A stretch of 64,000 nt of DNA from Anaerobacterium chartisolvens (lineage in GTDB: Bacteria; Bacillota; Clostridia; Acetivibrionales; DSM-27016): positions 175,385 to 239,384 of the forward strand of contig NZ_QPJT01000002.1 of the NCBI RefSeq assembly GCF_003337415.1, given 5' to 3'. The position numbers and the translations under genes were made by a program. How positions within the stretch are numbered: the first letter of the stretch is position 1; each line of letters begins with the position of its first letter. The notes beneath the pieces were generated by a model. The model was not told the DNA's origin, did not search any database, and saw only the letters and a list, made by a program, of their open reading frames with translations. Of the stretch, positions 52,549-61,149 are shown piece by piece.

Positions 52549-52646
52549 TACATCAAATCCAAGCTGACAATTTTAAAGGATATTATTTGTGCTTTTCTTT
52601 TTCCCCTATTTGTATTATGATATTATATAAATCTATACTGCTTTTG

Positions 52647-52700
52647 AAGCCGTTAAACACCAAGAGCAATAATATTTTGCAATGGGTGCGGCTTTAACTT
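52647..52700 (+). promoter_or_regulatory. Layered leader hairpin before thrC
   Basis: Three nested stems: AAGCCG/CGGCTT (52647-52652, 52689-52694), CACC/GGTG (52658-52661, 52685-52688) and GCAA/TTGC (52666-52669, 52677-52680). A T-rich stretch and the thrC ribosome site follow. It could be an attenuator or the end of a leader RNA. Confidence 0.4.
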
Positions 52701-52716
52701 TATTGGAGGCGTAAGA

Positions 52717-54216
52717 ATGTTCTATAAAAGTACAAGAGGGGGAGCCGGATCAGTATTATCGGCGGACGCCATAAAAAAAGGGATAGCTCCTGACGGGGGG
52801 CTGTTTGTTCCTGAATCGGTCTGTAAGCTTGAATTGGAGCAAATAGGCAATATGGTAAATATGACATACAGGGAAAGGGCGACGGCTGTTTTAAAATATT
52901 ACATTGACGACTATACCGATGAGGAAATAGAGGAATGTGTTGAAAACGCATATGCACGCCAAAAATTTGAGGGCGATGACATTGCTCCCGTGCGTAAGCT
53001 GAATGAAAATGTATATATTCTTGAGCTGTGGCACGGGCCCACATGTGCCTTTAAGGACATGGCGCTTCAGATTTTGCCGCATCTGCTTGTAAACGCCGTA
53101 AGGAAGACAGGGGAGAACAGCAGGATTGTTATACTTGTCGCTACCTCGGGGGATACGGGAAAGGCCGCGCTTGAGGGCTTTAAGGATGTTTCTGGCACTG
53201 AAATAATAGTGTTTTACCCGTACAACGGAGTAAGTGAAGTCCAGAAGATGCAGATGGTTACTCAGGAGGGGAAAAATGTTCACGCAATAGCGGTAGAAGG
53301 CAATTTTGACGATGCCCAGAACGGAGTTAAGGCTATATTTACAAATCCTGAGCTTAACGGTCTTATGGCCTTAAACGGCATAAAATTTTCTTCGGCAAAT
53401 TCAATTAACTGGGGAAGGCTTCTGCCACAGATTGTCTATTATTTTTCTGCGTATGCCGACATGGTTAAAAAGGGAGATATAAGGCTTGGGGATAAAATCA
53501 ATGTGGTGGTGCCTACGGGAAATTTCGGAAACATTCTTGCCGCATATTACTCCTTGAGAATGGGCTTGCCCATAAACAAAATGATATGTGCCTCAAATGA
53601 AAACAATGTGCTGACCGACTTTATTAATACCGGCAGGTATGACAGCAAGAGAGAGTTTAAGAGGACGGTTTCTCCATCAATGGATATACTTATCTCAAGC
53701 AATTTAGAAAGGCTGCTGTTTGAAATAACAGATCATGATTCCAACGCTGTGAAGGGATGGATGGAGCAGCTTAAGGAAAATGGAGAATATACCGTTGACG
53801 ACAATACCAGAAGAAAGCTCTCCAAATTGTTCTGGGCAGGCTATACCAATGAAAATGAGACACTTAAAACAATAGAATATATATATAATGAATATAACTA
53901 TGTTGTAGACACCCACACAGCGGTAGGGATAGATGTTTATGACAAATATGTCATTTCGACGGGGGATGTCTCAGCTTCTTTAATAGCCTCAACCGCAAGT
54001 CCTTTTAAGTTTAATGAAAGTGTTGCGAGAGCAATATTCGGAGAATCGGAGATAGAGGGCAAAAGCGAATTCCAGTTGCTTGATGCCTTATCGGAGGAAT
54101 GCGGGCTGCCTATTCCTCAGGGGCTTGCAAATTTGGATAAAAAGACGGTAATCCACAAGGGAGTATGCAGCAGGGAGGAAATGGCCGAGCAGGTAAAGAA
54201 AATATTGAATATTTAA
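52717..54216 (+). CDS. thrC: Threonine synthase
   Basis: 499 residues, the longer form of the family. The PLP lysine is in HGPTCAFKDMALQIL and the phosphate-binding loop in TSGDTGKAA. YPYNGVSEVQKMQM and VPTGNFGNILAAYY are further family segments. It converts O-phosphohomoserine to threonine. A GGAGG site precedes the start. Confidence 0.96.
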   Translation: MFYKSTRGGAGSVLSADAIKKGIAPDGGLFVPESVCKLELEQIGNMVNMTYRERATAVLKYYIDDYTDEEIEECVENAYARQKFEGDDIAPVRKLNENVYILELWHGPTCAFKDMALQILPHLLVNAVRKTGENSRIVILVATSGDTGKAALEGFKDVSGTEIIVFYPYNGVSEVQKMQMVTQEGKNVHAIAVEGNFDDAQNGVKAIFTNPELNGLMALNGIKFSSANSINWGRLLPQIVYYFSAYADMVKKGDIRLGDKINVVVPTGNFGNILAAYYSLRMGLPINKMICASNENNVLTDFINTGRYDSKREFKRTVSPSMDILISSNLERLLFEITDHDSNAVKGWMEQLKENGEYTVDDNTRRKLSKLFWAGYTNENETLKTIEYIYNEYNYVVDTHTAVGIDVYDKYVISTGDVSASLIASTASPFKFNESVARAIFGESEIEGKSEFQLLDALSEECGLPIPQGLANLDKKTVIHKGVCSREEMAEQVKKILNI

Positions 54217-54292
54217 GAAAATTAAGCTTTATCCAAAAAATCACGGCATATATGATTTTGCAGGAAGGGCAGGCGCAAGGGAGGGGAAAATA

Positions 54293-54661
54293 GTGATCCG
54301 CAAGCTTATGAACGGAAGGTATGGATCAGATACTCTGTCTTTGGTTATTATTTTTGTAGCTGTAATATTTTTCCAATTTAAGTACTTATGGATAATAGGA
54401 GCTGCTTTAGCGGGATATGCGTTTTACAGAATGCTGTCTAAGGACACAGGCAGACGATTTAAGGAAAAGCAGGCTTTTGAAGGGCTTATTAAAAGGGTTG
54501 TTGCAAAATTGTATTTTTACAGGACAGCCTTCCGGCAGAGAAACCAGTATGTTTTTTTAAAATGTGAGAAGTGCAGGAACAATTTGAGACTCCCCAAAAA
54601 TAAAGGCAAGCTTGAAGGAACATGCCCTGTGTGCGGCTTTAAATTTATGAGAAAAACCTAA
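54293..54661 (+). CDS. Small membrane protein with zinc ribbon
   Basis: 122 residues from GTG 54293 (GGGAGGGG site). A hydrophobic region (about 15-45) is followed by a basic stretch and a CEKC...CPVC zinc ribbon at the C-terminus. Related proteins occur next to thrC or cupin genes in Clostridia; function unknown. Confidence 0.65.
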   Translation: MIRKLMNGRYGSDTLSLVIIFVAVIFFQFKYLWIIGAALAGYAFYRMLSKDTGRRFKEKQAFEGLIKRVVAKLYFYRTAFRQRNQYVFLKCEKCRNNLRLPKNKGKLEGTCPVCGFKFMRKT

Positions 54662-54754
54662 TTGTATTATAGAAATCGCAGGGGCAGACCTGCGTGTCTG
54701 CCCTGAATTACGCATAAACACAATATAAAACCAAGTTTTTCGGAGGGCAAAAAA

Positions 54755-55105
54755 ATGATTAGAAAGTCGGATGAAATGACAAAGCAGTTGAACGAAAAAA
54801 TGCGCGGAGGAAACGGCGTAATTGAAATTACTCATATTTTTAAGCAGGAGGATCTCAAGGGCAAGGCAAGGCTGTGCGCCAAGATTACCGTTAATCCCGG
54901 TTGCTCTATAGGGCTCCATGAGCATGACAATGAAGAAGAAATATTTTATATAATAAAAGGCAGCGGTATAATTGACGATAACGGTGAAAAGCGTGAGGTT
55001 TCGGTAGGAGATGCCGTTTTAACAGGCGGAGGAGCAGCCCATATGGTAGAAAATAACGGCAGTGAGCCTCTGGAAATGCTTGCGGTTATTTTGCTGTACG
55101 TATAA
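54755..55105 (+). CDS. Single-domain cupin protein
   Basis: 116 residues. The cupin motifs are visible: GLHEHDNEEEIFYIIKGSG with metal-binding His and Glu, then GDAVLTGGGAAHMVEN with a second His. Family members bind a metal and sense or convert small molecules; the substrate cannot be told. Start preceded by CGGAGGGC. Confidence 0.8.
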   Translation: MIRKSDEMTKQLNEKMRGGNGVIEITHIFKQEDLKGKARLCAKITVNPGCSIGLHEHDNEEEIFYIIKGSGIIDDNGEKREVSVGDAVLTGGGAAHMVENNGSEPLEMLAVILLYV

Positions 55106-55154
55106 CAGGCGGTGCGGGCACAGCCTGTTGGACTACAGGTATATCCTGTAGTCC
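55104..55154. terminator. Convergent terminator hairpins
   Basis: AACAGGC (55104-55110) / GCCTGTT (55123-55129), followed by GGACTACAGG (55130-55139) / CCTGTAGTCC (55145-55154). They sit between the converging cupin and GH57 genes; the second overlaps the last codons of the GH57 gene. Confidence 0.55.
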
Positions 55155-56707
55155 AGCTCGGGGAATATATCGTCCTGTGCCTGTATGCCTCTCAGCCATG
55201 ACGGGTCGATATTGCCGGCACTAATATCATTATAGAGCCTTGTGAAGCGGTCTATATGTTGTTGTGTGCGCTTTATGGCATAGGGTGTCACTGTGCCGGT
55301 TCTCATTATAAATGCCCAGTCGCTGCTTTGCGCCAATAGCAATTCGCGTGCTGCCTGATTCAGGGCATCTTTTTTTAGGCCTTCACAGCATGGATTTTCA
55401 TTTGCCAGCCGCGACATCATTTGTGCAGCATTGTCCAGGTGCTTGTAAATCCAGTCGTTGGACTCATTCAGCCAAACCTCGCTGTATCCCTTATGCCCCC
55501 ATGTTGAAGGGCACGGAGAGCATACCTGCATTGAGGGATTGCGCTCCATATATTCACTGAGGGTTGTGAGCTTAAAATCGCTCTGGCGGCAGTCTGCTTT
55601 CTTAAACAGGCAGTACAGCCAGAAGGGGCCTTCATACCACCAATGCCCAAACAGCTCCGCATCATAAGGGCATACTATTATGGGAGGCCGGTCCATTTTT
55701 TGGGACAAATCAATTATTTGCTTTTGCCTGCTGCAGAGAAAATTTTCTGCATGACAGTCGGCCTTATATTTTGCGGATAAAGGGTTGTAGGGCTGCTTGA
55801 GATCCGTTTTTCCCGTTATCCTGTAATATTTTATTCCCGTATGTATCCTCTGACCGTCAGGGGGCAGGTAGGGCCTTATATACTCATAATCCAAGTCATA
55901 TCCTATATCTCTGTAAAACTCTCTGTAGTCAAAATCTCCAGGATACCCTTCCGTAGCACTCCACACCTGTTTTGAAGAATCAGGGTCTCTGCCGAAGGCC
56001 ACCAGCCCGTTTGGGGTCACCACAGGGCAATTGGTGCCGAATACAGGCTTAGGGTCGGAATAGAGTATTCCGTGGGACTCGGTGATAAAATACTCAAGCC
56101 CGTTTTCCTTCAGCACATTTTCTATTGACGGAGTATACCCGCATTCGGGAAGCCATATGCCCAAAGGCCGCCTGCCAAAATACTTAAGGTATATTTCCAC
56201 TCCAAGAGACACTTGAGCACGCACGGCGCTGCTGCTCATAAGAGGCAAAAAGCCGTGAGTTGCCGCGCTGCACATTATCTCGATATGCCCGGACTCCTGA
56301 AATTCCCTGTAAGCATTCACCAGATTGCAGCCGTATACATGGGTAAAATCCTCTAAGTCCTTGCAATATTTATCGTGGTACATTATTGCAAGGCTGTTGA
56401 ATTCAGGCTCATTCCGTGTTCTTTCAATTTCTCTTTCGGACAGGCTTATAAGGTTTTCAAGATATTTTATATATCTGGACTGGAGGAGCTTATTTGTGAG
56501 CATTGACAGAAGAGTGGGACTTAAGGACATGTTCAATTTAAAAGCGGCTCCCTCCCGTGACAGTGCCCCAAAGGTATTCAGCAGTGGAATATATGTTTCG
56601 GAGATGGCTTCAAAAAGCCATCTCTCCTCCAAAAAGCCTTCTTGTTCAGGGTGGTGAACATATGGAAGATGTGCATGAAGTATAAAGGCAACATTTCCTT
56701 TAACCAT
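55133..56707 (-). CDS. GH57 glucan branching enzyme (with DUF1957 region)
   Basis: 524 residues. The opening FILHAHLPYVHHPE is the GH57 signature. The likely catalytic Glu is in GIWLPECGY and the Asp in CPYDAELFGHWWYEGP, both as in characterised GH57 branching enzymes. The helical C-terminal third matches DUF1957. It introduces alpha-1,6 branches in alpha-glucan. The DUF4912 gene lies upstream in the same direction and a GT4 synthase is divergent, so a glycogen-like polymer module is inferred. Confidence 0.88.
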   Translation of the reverse strand: MVKGNVAFILHAHLPYVHHPEQEGFLEERWLFEAISETYIPLLNTFGALSREGAAFKLNMSLSPTLLSMLTNKLLQSRYIKYLENLISLSEREIERTRNEPEFNSLAIMYHDKYCKDLEDFTHVYGCNLVNAYREFQESGHIEIMCSAATHGFLPLMSSSAVRAQVSLGVEIYLKYFGRRPLGIWLPECGYTPSIENVLKENGLEYFITESHGILYSDPKPVFGTNCPVVTPNGLVAFGRDPDSSKQVWSATEGYPGDFDYREFYRDIGYDLDYEYIRPYLPPDGQRIHTGIKYYRITGKTDLKQPYNPLSAKYKADCHAENFLCSRQKQIIDLSQKMDRPPIIVCPYDAELFGHWWYEGPFWLYCLFKKADCRQSDFKLTTLSEYMERNPSMQVCSPCPSTWGHKGYSEVWLNESNDWIYKHLDNAAQMMSRLANENPCCEGLKKDALNQAARELLLAQSSDWAFIMRTGTVTPYAIKRTQQHIDRFTRLYNDISAGNIDPSWLRGIQAQDDIFPELDYRIYL

Positions 56708-56769
56708 TGGAATTCATCCTCTCTAAGCCGGACAAAGTATAAACCTTGCTAAGCATATGGCCGGCATCT

Positions 56770-57378
56770 TCAGTATTTGAACAAATTGCAGGAGCTTATG
56801 CCAGGAGGTATCCCCAAAAGCTCTGCGGAGCTTATTCCTAATGGCAATTCCTCCGGCCCCGTCCTCAGAAACTCATGTGAGCTGACTGCGGGAGCAGGCA
56901 ATTTGCTTTTCATGCTGGGATATGACGCTGTGCAGTCATTCCCCGTATCGCAGGCTTGCTTGTGCTTTAGAATTTTATAGTTTATAAAATAAACAGCAGT
57001 ATTTGTACTTAAATTTCCGCCCGGAGTAAACACGTAATCGGAGCTGGCAAAGCTTATAAAGAATTTATCCGAAACCAGCCTCCCGAGCTGCACGCAATAA
57101 AGACAGCCTGCATCGGGAACGTTTATGTATGCGCTGCTTGAAAGATCATTGATAGCTATATCAAATTCGGTGTTTTTAGATACATTTGAAACCTTGAGAA
57201 CAGGCACAGATTTCTCCCACAATTCAAAGCCGAAGTGCTCGCAAAACGATGTCTTCTTCGAATCCGGAATTTCCCAATATGCATACAGGCAGTGAGGATC
57301 CCTTGCCAGCAGCAATATTCTTGCTTTATCACAGGCAAAAGGCAAGCAGCTCTCACTATGTGCTTGAATCTCAGACAT
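56770..57378 (-). CDS. DUF4912-domain protein
   Basis: 202 residues. RILLLARDPHCLYAYWEIPD and the later AYINVPDAGCLYCVQLGRL match DUF4912, a domain found beside GH57 and GT4 genes in Clostridia and cyanobacteria. The N-terminal ~130 residues hold the domain; the C-terminal ~60 residues are Pro/Ser-rich and probably disordered. A role in carbohydrate binding is inferred from context only. A TTAGGAGG site (about 57390 on the plus strand) supports the start. Confidence 0.8.
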   Translation of the reverse strand: MSEIQAHSESCLPFACDKARILLLARDPHCLYAYWEIPDSKKTSFCEHFGFELWEKSVPVLKVSNVSKNTEFDIAINDLSSSAYINVPDAGCLYCVQLGRLVSDKFFISFASSDYVFTPGGNLSTNTAVYFINYKILKHKQACDTGNDCTASYPSMKSKLPAPAVSSHEFLRTGPEELPLGISSAELLGIPPGISSCNLFKY

Positions 57379-57438
57379 GTTTTTTATTTCCTCCTAAATT
57401 TCAATTGGATATCCGGCATATGCCTCTTGTTATATGTA

Positions 57439-57506
57439 GCGATAAATATTTTACATTGAGGATATAACTGCAATTATATCCTCTATGTTTGTAAAATCTT
57501 TATCGC
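57439..57506. mobile_element. 68-bp short form of the MITE-like element
   Basis: The left arm begins GCGATAAATATTTTACA and the right arm, inverted, GCGATAAAGATTTTACA; they continue to GAGGATATAA and meet almost without a centre. The right arm equals the left end of the 21710-21894 copy over about 37 bp. Flanks are TATATG and TATATA. It lies in the divergent region between the DUF4912 and GT4 genes. Confidence 0.7.
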
Positions 57507-57608
57507 GTCCTATATAGCATAATGCTTTTATACCCATACTTTGATTTTAATACTGTTTTGCTTTAAATTCAACCTATTATTTACATATATTAATAAAAAA
57601 TATATATT

Positions 57609-57636
57609 TTGATATTTTGGGATTTTGTTATATAAT
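57609..57636 (+). promoter_or_regulatory. Candidate distal promoter of the GT4 gene
   Basis: TTGATA (57609-57614), 16 bp, TATAAT (57631-57636), about 235 bp before the start codon. A second extended -10 (TGTTATAAT, 57774-57782) lies closer. Confidence 0.5.
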
Positions 57637-57642
57637 AATCTT

Positions 57643-57752
57643 CGAAGACCATTTAAGGCAGTAATATACAAAGGATGTTTTTAGCATCCATAATATTTTA
57701 ACTCGGAGCCGGGTGTATTTATTCAGCATGGAGGCTTACCGAAAAATAAAAA
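57643..57752 (+). other. Possible structured 5' leader of the GT4 gene
   Basis: Downstream of the distal promoter are a GGATG-TTTTTA-GCATCC hairpin (about 57673-57689) and a larger CGGAGCC...GGCTTACCG stem (about 57705-57751). I do not recognise a known riboswitch. The remaining sequence to 57872 is AT-rich with no gene. Confidence 0.35.
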
Positions 57753-57872
57753 TATGTAAATTGCTTTATTTAGTGTTATAATACTAATAGTTAAGCTATT
57801 AAAAAGGATAATGTTATTGGCAAGTTGCCTGAAAAACATTTTGATGTAATATATGCTTGAGAGGGGAATAAT

Positions 57873-59072
57873 ATGAGAATACTTATGCTCTCATGGGAAT
57901 ATCCTCCCAGAATTGTCGGCGGTATTTCACGCGTTGTGCATGATCTGGCGCAGGAGCTGGGAGAAAAGGGCAATGAAATTCATGTTGTAACCTGTTGGGA
58001 AGCCGGTACCGAGGAAATGGAGAGGGATAAGAATGTCTTTGTTCACCGGGTTCATACATATGACATAAATACCATTAATTTTGTTGATTGGGTTTTACAG
58101 TTGAATTTCAGTATTATTGAATGTTCAATCAGACTTATAACCCAATACAAGGATTTTGATATAATACATGCTCATGACTGGATAGTGGCCTTTGCAGCCA
58201 AGACATTGAAAAATGCATATTTAATCCCCATGATTGCCACCATACATGCTACGGAGTATGGAAGAAATTGGGGTGTGCATAATGACATGCAGAGATACAT
58301 ACATAACGTTGAGTGGTGGCTTACATACGAATCCTGGAAGATAATAGTAAACAGTGAATATATGAGCAATGAAGTCAAAAATATATTTGAGCTTCCAGAG
58401 GACAAGGTCCGTGTGATACATAACGGGGTAGATCCAAATAAATTTAAGGGCTTTGAAAGGGATATTGCATTCAGAAGGAATTATGCCTCCGATAATGAGA
58501 AAATTGTTTTTTTTGTAGGGAGGCTGGTAAATGAAAAGGGAGCTCATGTTTTAATAGATGCAGTGCCTAAAATTATAGGCTGCTATAATGACGTCAAGTT
58601 TGTTATTGCGGGAAAGGGCCCTCAGAGTGAATATCTAAAGGGAAAGTCTGCTGCAATGAATATAAACCACAAAATATATTTCACAGGCTATATAAGCGAC
58701 GAATATTTGTGCAAATTATACAAGTGCGCGGATATAGCGGTTTTCCCGAGCCTGTATGAGCCATTCGGCATAGTTGCGTTGGAGGGGATGGTTGCAAATG
58801 TTCCCGTGGTGGTTTCGGACACTGGGGGGCTGGGGGAAATTGTGTACCACGGGGTTGACGGGATGAAGTCCTATACAGGCAATGCGGAATCTCTTGCCGA
58901 CAGCATCCTTGATATACTGTTCAACCCGGAGAAGGCTGAGGAAATAAAGAAAAGGGCCATGGAAAAGGTGTACAGGGTGTATAATTGGGATACAATATCG
59001 AGACAGACACTGGAGGTTTACAGGGAGATTATTGAGGAAAGCCAAAAAAAGAGCTGGGAGATACAGGTTTAA
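57873..59072 (+). CDS. GT4-family glycosyltransferase, probable alpha-glucan synthase
   Basis: 399 residues. Two Rossmann-like halves: MLSWEYPPRIVGGISRVVHDLAQEL and the C-terminal donor site, where VFPSLYEPFGIVALEGMVAN carries the E-x7-E motif. HAHDWIVAFAAK and IHNGVDPNKF are typical of GT4 glycogen/starch-synthase-like enzymes. Divergent from the GH57 and DUF4912 genes. Use of a nucleotide sugar to extend an alpha-glucan is inferred from family and context. Confidence 0.83.
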   Translation: MRILMLSWEYPPRIVGGISRVVHDLAQELGEKGNEIHVVTCWEAGTEEMERDKNVFVHRVHTYDINTINFVDWVLQLNFSIIECSIRLITQYKDFDIIHAHDWIVAFAAKTLKNAYLIPMIATIHATEYGRNWGVHNDMQRYIHNVEWWLTYESWKIIVNSEYMSNEVKNIFELPEDKVRVIHNGVDPNKFKGFERDIAFRRNYASDNEKIVFFVGRLVNEKGAHVLIDAVPKIIGCYNDVKFVIAGKGPQSEYLKGKSAAMNINHKIYFTGYISDEYLCKLYKCADIAVFPSLYEPFGIVALEGMVANVPVVVSDTGGLGEIVYHGVDGMKSYTGNAESLADSILDILFNPEKAEEIKKRAMEKVYRVYNWDTISRQTLEVYREIIEESQKKSWEIQV

Positions 59073-59189
59073 AATAGAATAAAATCCTGTTTATGTAGTT
59101 TATGGGGGCTGGGGAGGTCCTCATATTTTTGTGACGGCTTTTAGACTGTTCCCATCAAAAAATAATTGTATTTGATTTTACTGGAAATA

Positions 59190-59198
59190 TGCTATAAT
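59190..59198 (+). promoter_or_regulatory. Extended -10 promoter of the RNase J gene
   Basis: TGCTATAAT (TG at 59190-59191, TATAAT 59193-59198) with a possible TTGATT at 59172-59177. Confidence 0.5.
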
Positions 59199-59309
59199 AG
59201 TAAAGCTGTGCATATGGAAAAGTGCTGTTTTATTGAATTACATTGAATTATAAAGAGGTAATCTTTTTAATATATCACATTAAAATAATAAAGTTATGGA
59301 GGTTGGAAA

Positions 59310-60977
59310 GTGGCAAAAAACAAGAAAAAACTAAAAGTAATTCCGCTGGGGGGATTACAGGAGATTGGAAAGAACATCACAGTGTTTGAGTATGGTGATG
59401 AAATTATCGTGGTGGACTGCGGGCTGGCTTTTCCTGAAGACGAAATGCTTGGTATAGATCTTGTGATACCTGATACCACGTATTTGGCCAAGAACAAGGA
59501 TAAGGTCAAGGCCATAGTGCTTACCCACGGGCATGAGGATCATATAGGTGCACTGCCATATGTGCTTAAGGATATAAACGTGCCGGTATACGGAACCAAG
59601 CTTACATTAGGGCTGTTGCAATATAAGCTTGAGGAGCACGGAATGCTTTCGAGCGTTTCCTTAAATACAGTCAAGCAGGGACAGACGATTGACCTTGGGG
59701 TATTTAAGGTGGAGTTTATACGTTCTACGCACAGCATAGCCGATACTGTTGCTCTTGCCATATACACCCCTGTGGGGATAGTTGTACACACAGCGGATTT
59801 TAAAATTGACTATACGCCTATAGAGGGTGAGCCTATGGATTTGGCGCGTTTTGCGGAATTGGGCAAAAAGGGCGTACTGCTTCTTATGTGTGACAGCACA
59901 AACGTTGAGCGGGAGGGCTATACCATGTCTGAAAAGACTGTGGGAGAGGCCTTTGAGGACATATTTATGAATGCCGGAGGAAGGATACTTATTGCTACCT
60001 TTGCCTCAAATGTACACAGGGTGCAGCAGGCAATCAACTCCGCTGTGAAATTCAACAGAAAAGTAGCTATTTGCGGAAGAAGCATGGTCAATGTCGTTAA
60101 AGCCGCAATGGATTTGGGGTATATGCACGCTCCCGAGGGCGTGATGGTTGACATTGACACCATTCACAAGTACAATCCCGAGAACCTTGTTCTTATAACG
60201 ACGGGGAGTCAGGGCGAGCCCATGTCGGCATTGACCAGAATAGCTGCCTCCGAGCATAAAAAGGTTGAAATCGCCCCAGGAGATTTAGTGATTATTTCTG
60301 CAAATCCCATACCTGGAAATGAAAAGCTTGTATCGAGAGTAATAAACGAGCTGTTCAGGAAGGGAGCCGAGGTTATATATGAAGCTCTTGCCGATATTCA
60401 TGTTTCAGGACATGCGTGTCAAGAGGAGCTGAAGCTTATACACAGCATTGTCAAGCCTAAGTTCTTTTTCCCCGTCCATGGAGAGCACAGGCATTTGAAG
60501 CAGCATGCAAACCTTGCGCATAAGCTGGGGATGCCCAATGAAAGAATTTTTGTTATGGAGATAGGAAAGGTGCTTGAGCTGACCTCCGATACAGCCAAAA
60601 TAAGCGGAAGCGTGCCTGCCGGAAAGGTGCTTGTGGATGGCCTTGGAGTGGGAGACGTAGGCAATATTGTTCTGAGGGACAGAAAGCACTTGTCGCAGGA
60701 CGGGCTTATCGTGGTGGTAATAACAATAGAGGGGGATACGGGAAATGTAGCGGCAGGACCCGATATAATCTCAAGGGGATTTGTGTATGTAAGGGAATCT
60801 GAGGATCTGATGGAGAATATGAGAGAGGTAGTTAAGAAGGCGCTCGACAAGTGTGAGGACAAGAGAAAAAATGACTGGGGTGCCAGAAAAAATGCAATAA
60901 AGGATTCCTTGAGAGACTTTATATACGAAAAAACAAAGAGAAAGCCTATGATTTTGCCCATAATAATGGAAGTATAG
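59310..60977 (+). CDS. rnj: Ribonuclease J
   Basis: 555 residues. Metallo-beta-lactamase signature THGHEDHIGALPYV and later VIVHTADFKIDY, then the beta-CASP domain with GRSMVNVV and SGHACQEELK. It has 5' exonuclease and endonuclease activity in mRNA decay and rRNA maturation in Firmicutes. Start GTG, behind ATGGAGG. Single-gene unit ending in a strong terminator. Confidence 0.95.
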   Translation: MAKNKKKLKVIPLGGLQEIGKNITVFEYGDEIIVVDCGLAFPEDEMLGIDLVIPDTTYLAKNKDKVKAIVLTHGHEDHIGALPYVLKDINVPVYGTKLTLGLLQYKLEEHGMLSSVSLNTVKQGQTIDLGVFKVEFIRSTHSIADTVALAIYTPVGIVVHTADFKIDYTPIEGEPMDLARFAELGKKGVLLLMCDSTNVEREGYTMSEKTVGEAFEDIFMNAGGRILIATFASNVHRVQQAINSAVKFNRKVAICGRSMVNVVKAAMDLGYMHAPEGVMVDIDTIHKYNPENLVLITTGSQGEPMSALTRIAASEHKKVEIAPGDLVIISANPIPGNEKLVSRVINELFRKGAEVIYEALADIHVSGHACQEELKLIHSIVKPKFFFPVHGEHRHLKQHANLAHKLGMPNERIFVMEIGKVLELTSDTAKISGSVPAGKVLVDGLGVGDVGNIVLRDRKHLSQDGLIVVVITIEGDTGNVAAGPDIISRGFVYVRESEDLMENMREVVKKALDKCEDKRKNDWGARKNAIKDSLRDFIYEKTKRKPMILPIIMEV

Positions 60978-60991
60978 ATAAAATATCATTA

Positions 60992-61022
60992 AAAGGCCTG
61001 CCGCGGCAGGCCTTTATTTTTT
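60992..61022 (+). terminator. Terminator after the RNase J gene
   Basis: A 24-bp perfect palindrome (AAAGGCCTGCCG / CGGCAGGCCTTT, 60992-61015) followed by ATTTTTTT. Confidence 0.9.
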
Positions 61023-61099
61023 TCTTGACCTTTGAAACAATATTATAGTATCATAGTCAGATAAAGTATTTTATTGTATACTGATTTTGCTTTACTTTT

Positions 61100-61117
61100 A
61101 GGGCTATGCCCTTTTTT
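61100..61117 (+). terminator. Leader terminator/attenuator before metA
   Basis: AGGGC-TAT-GCCCT followed by TTTTTT, 33 bp before the metA start, in a leader with another AGTAT/TATACT hairpin (about 61065-61081). A regulated leader is possible; no SAM riboswitch or T-box motif was found. Confidence 0.55.
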
Positions 61118-61149
61118 AATATTTAATATGACTTCAAGGGGGAAGTTTC

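Noticed and set aside
57643-57752. c-di-GMP riboswitch
   Set aside because: The GEMM hallmarks are absent; only generic hairpins are visible.
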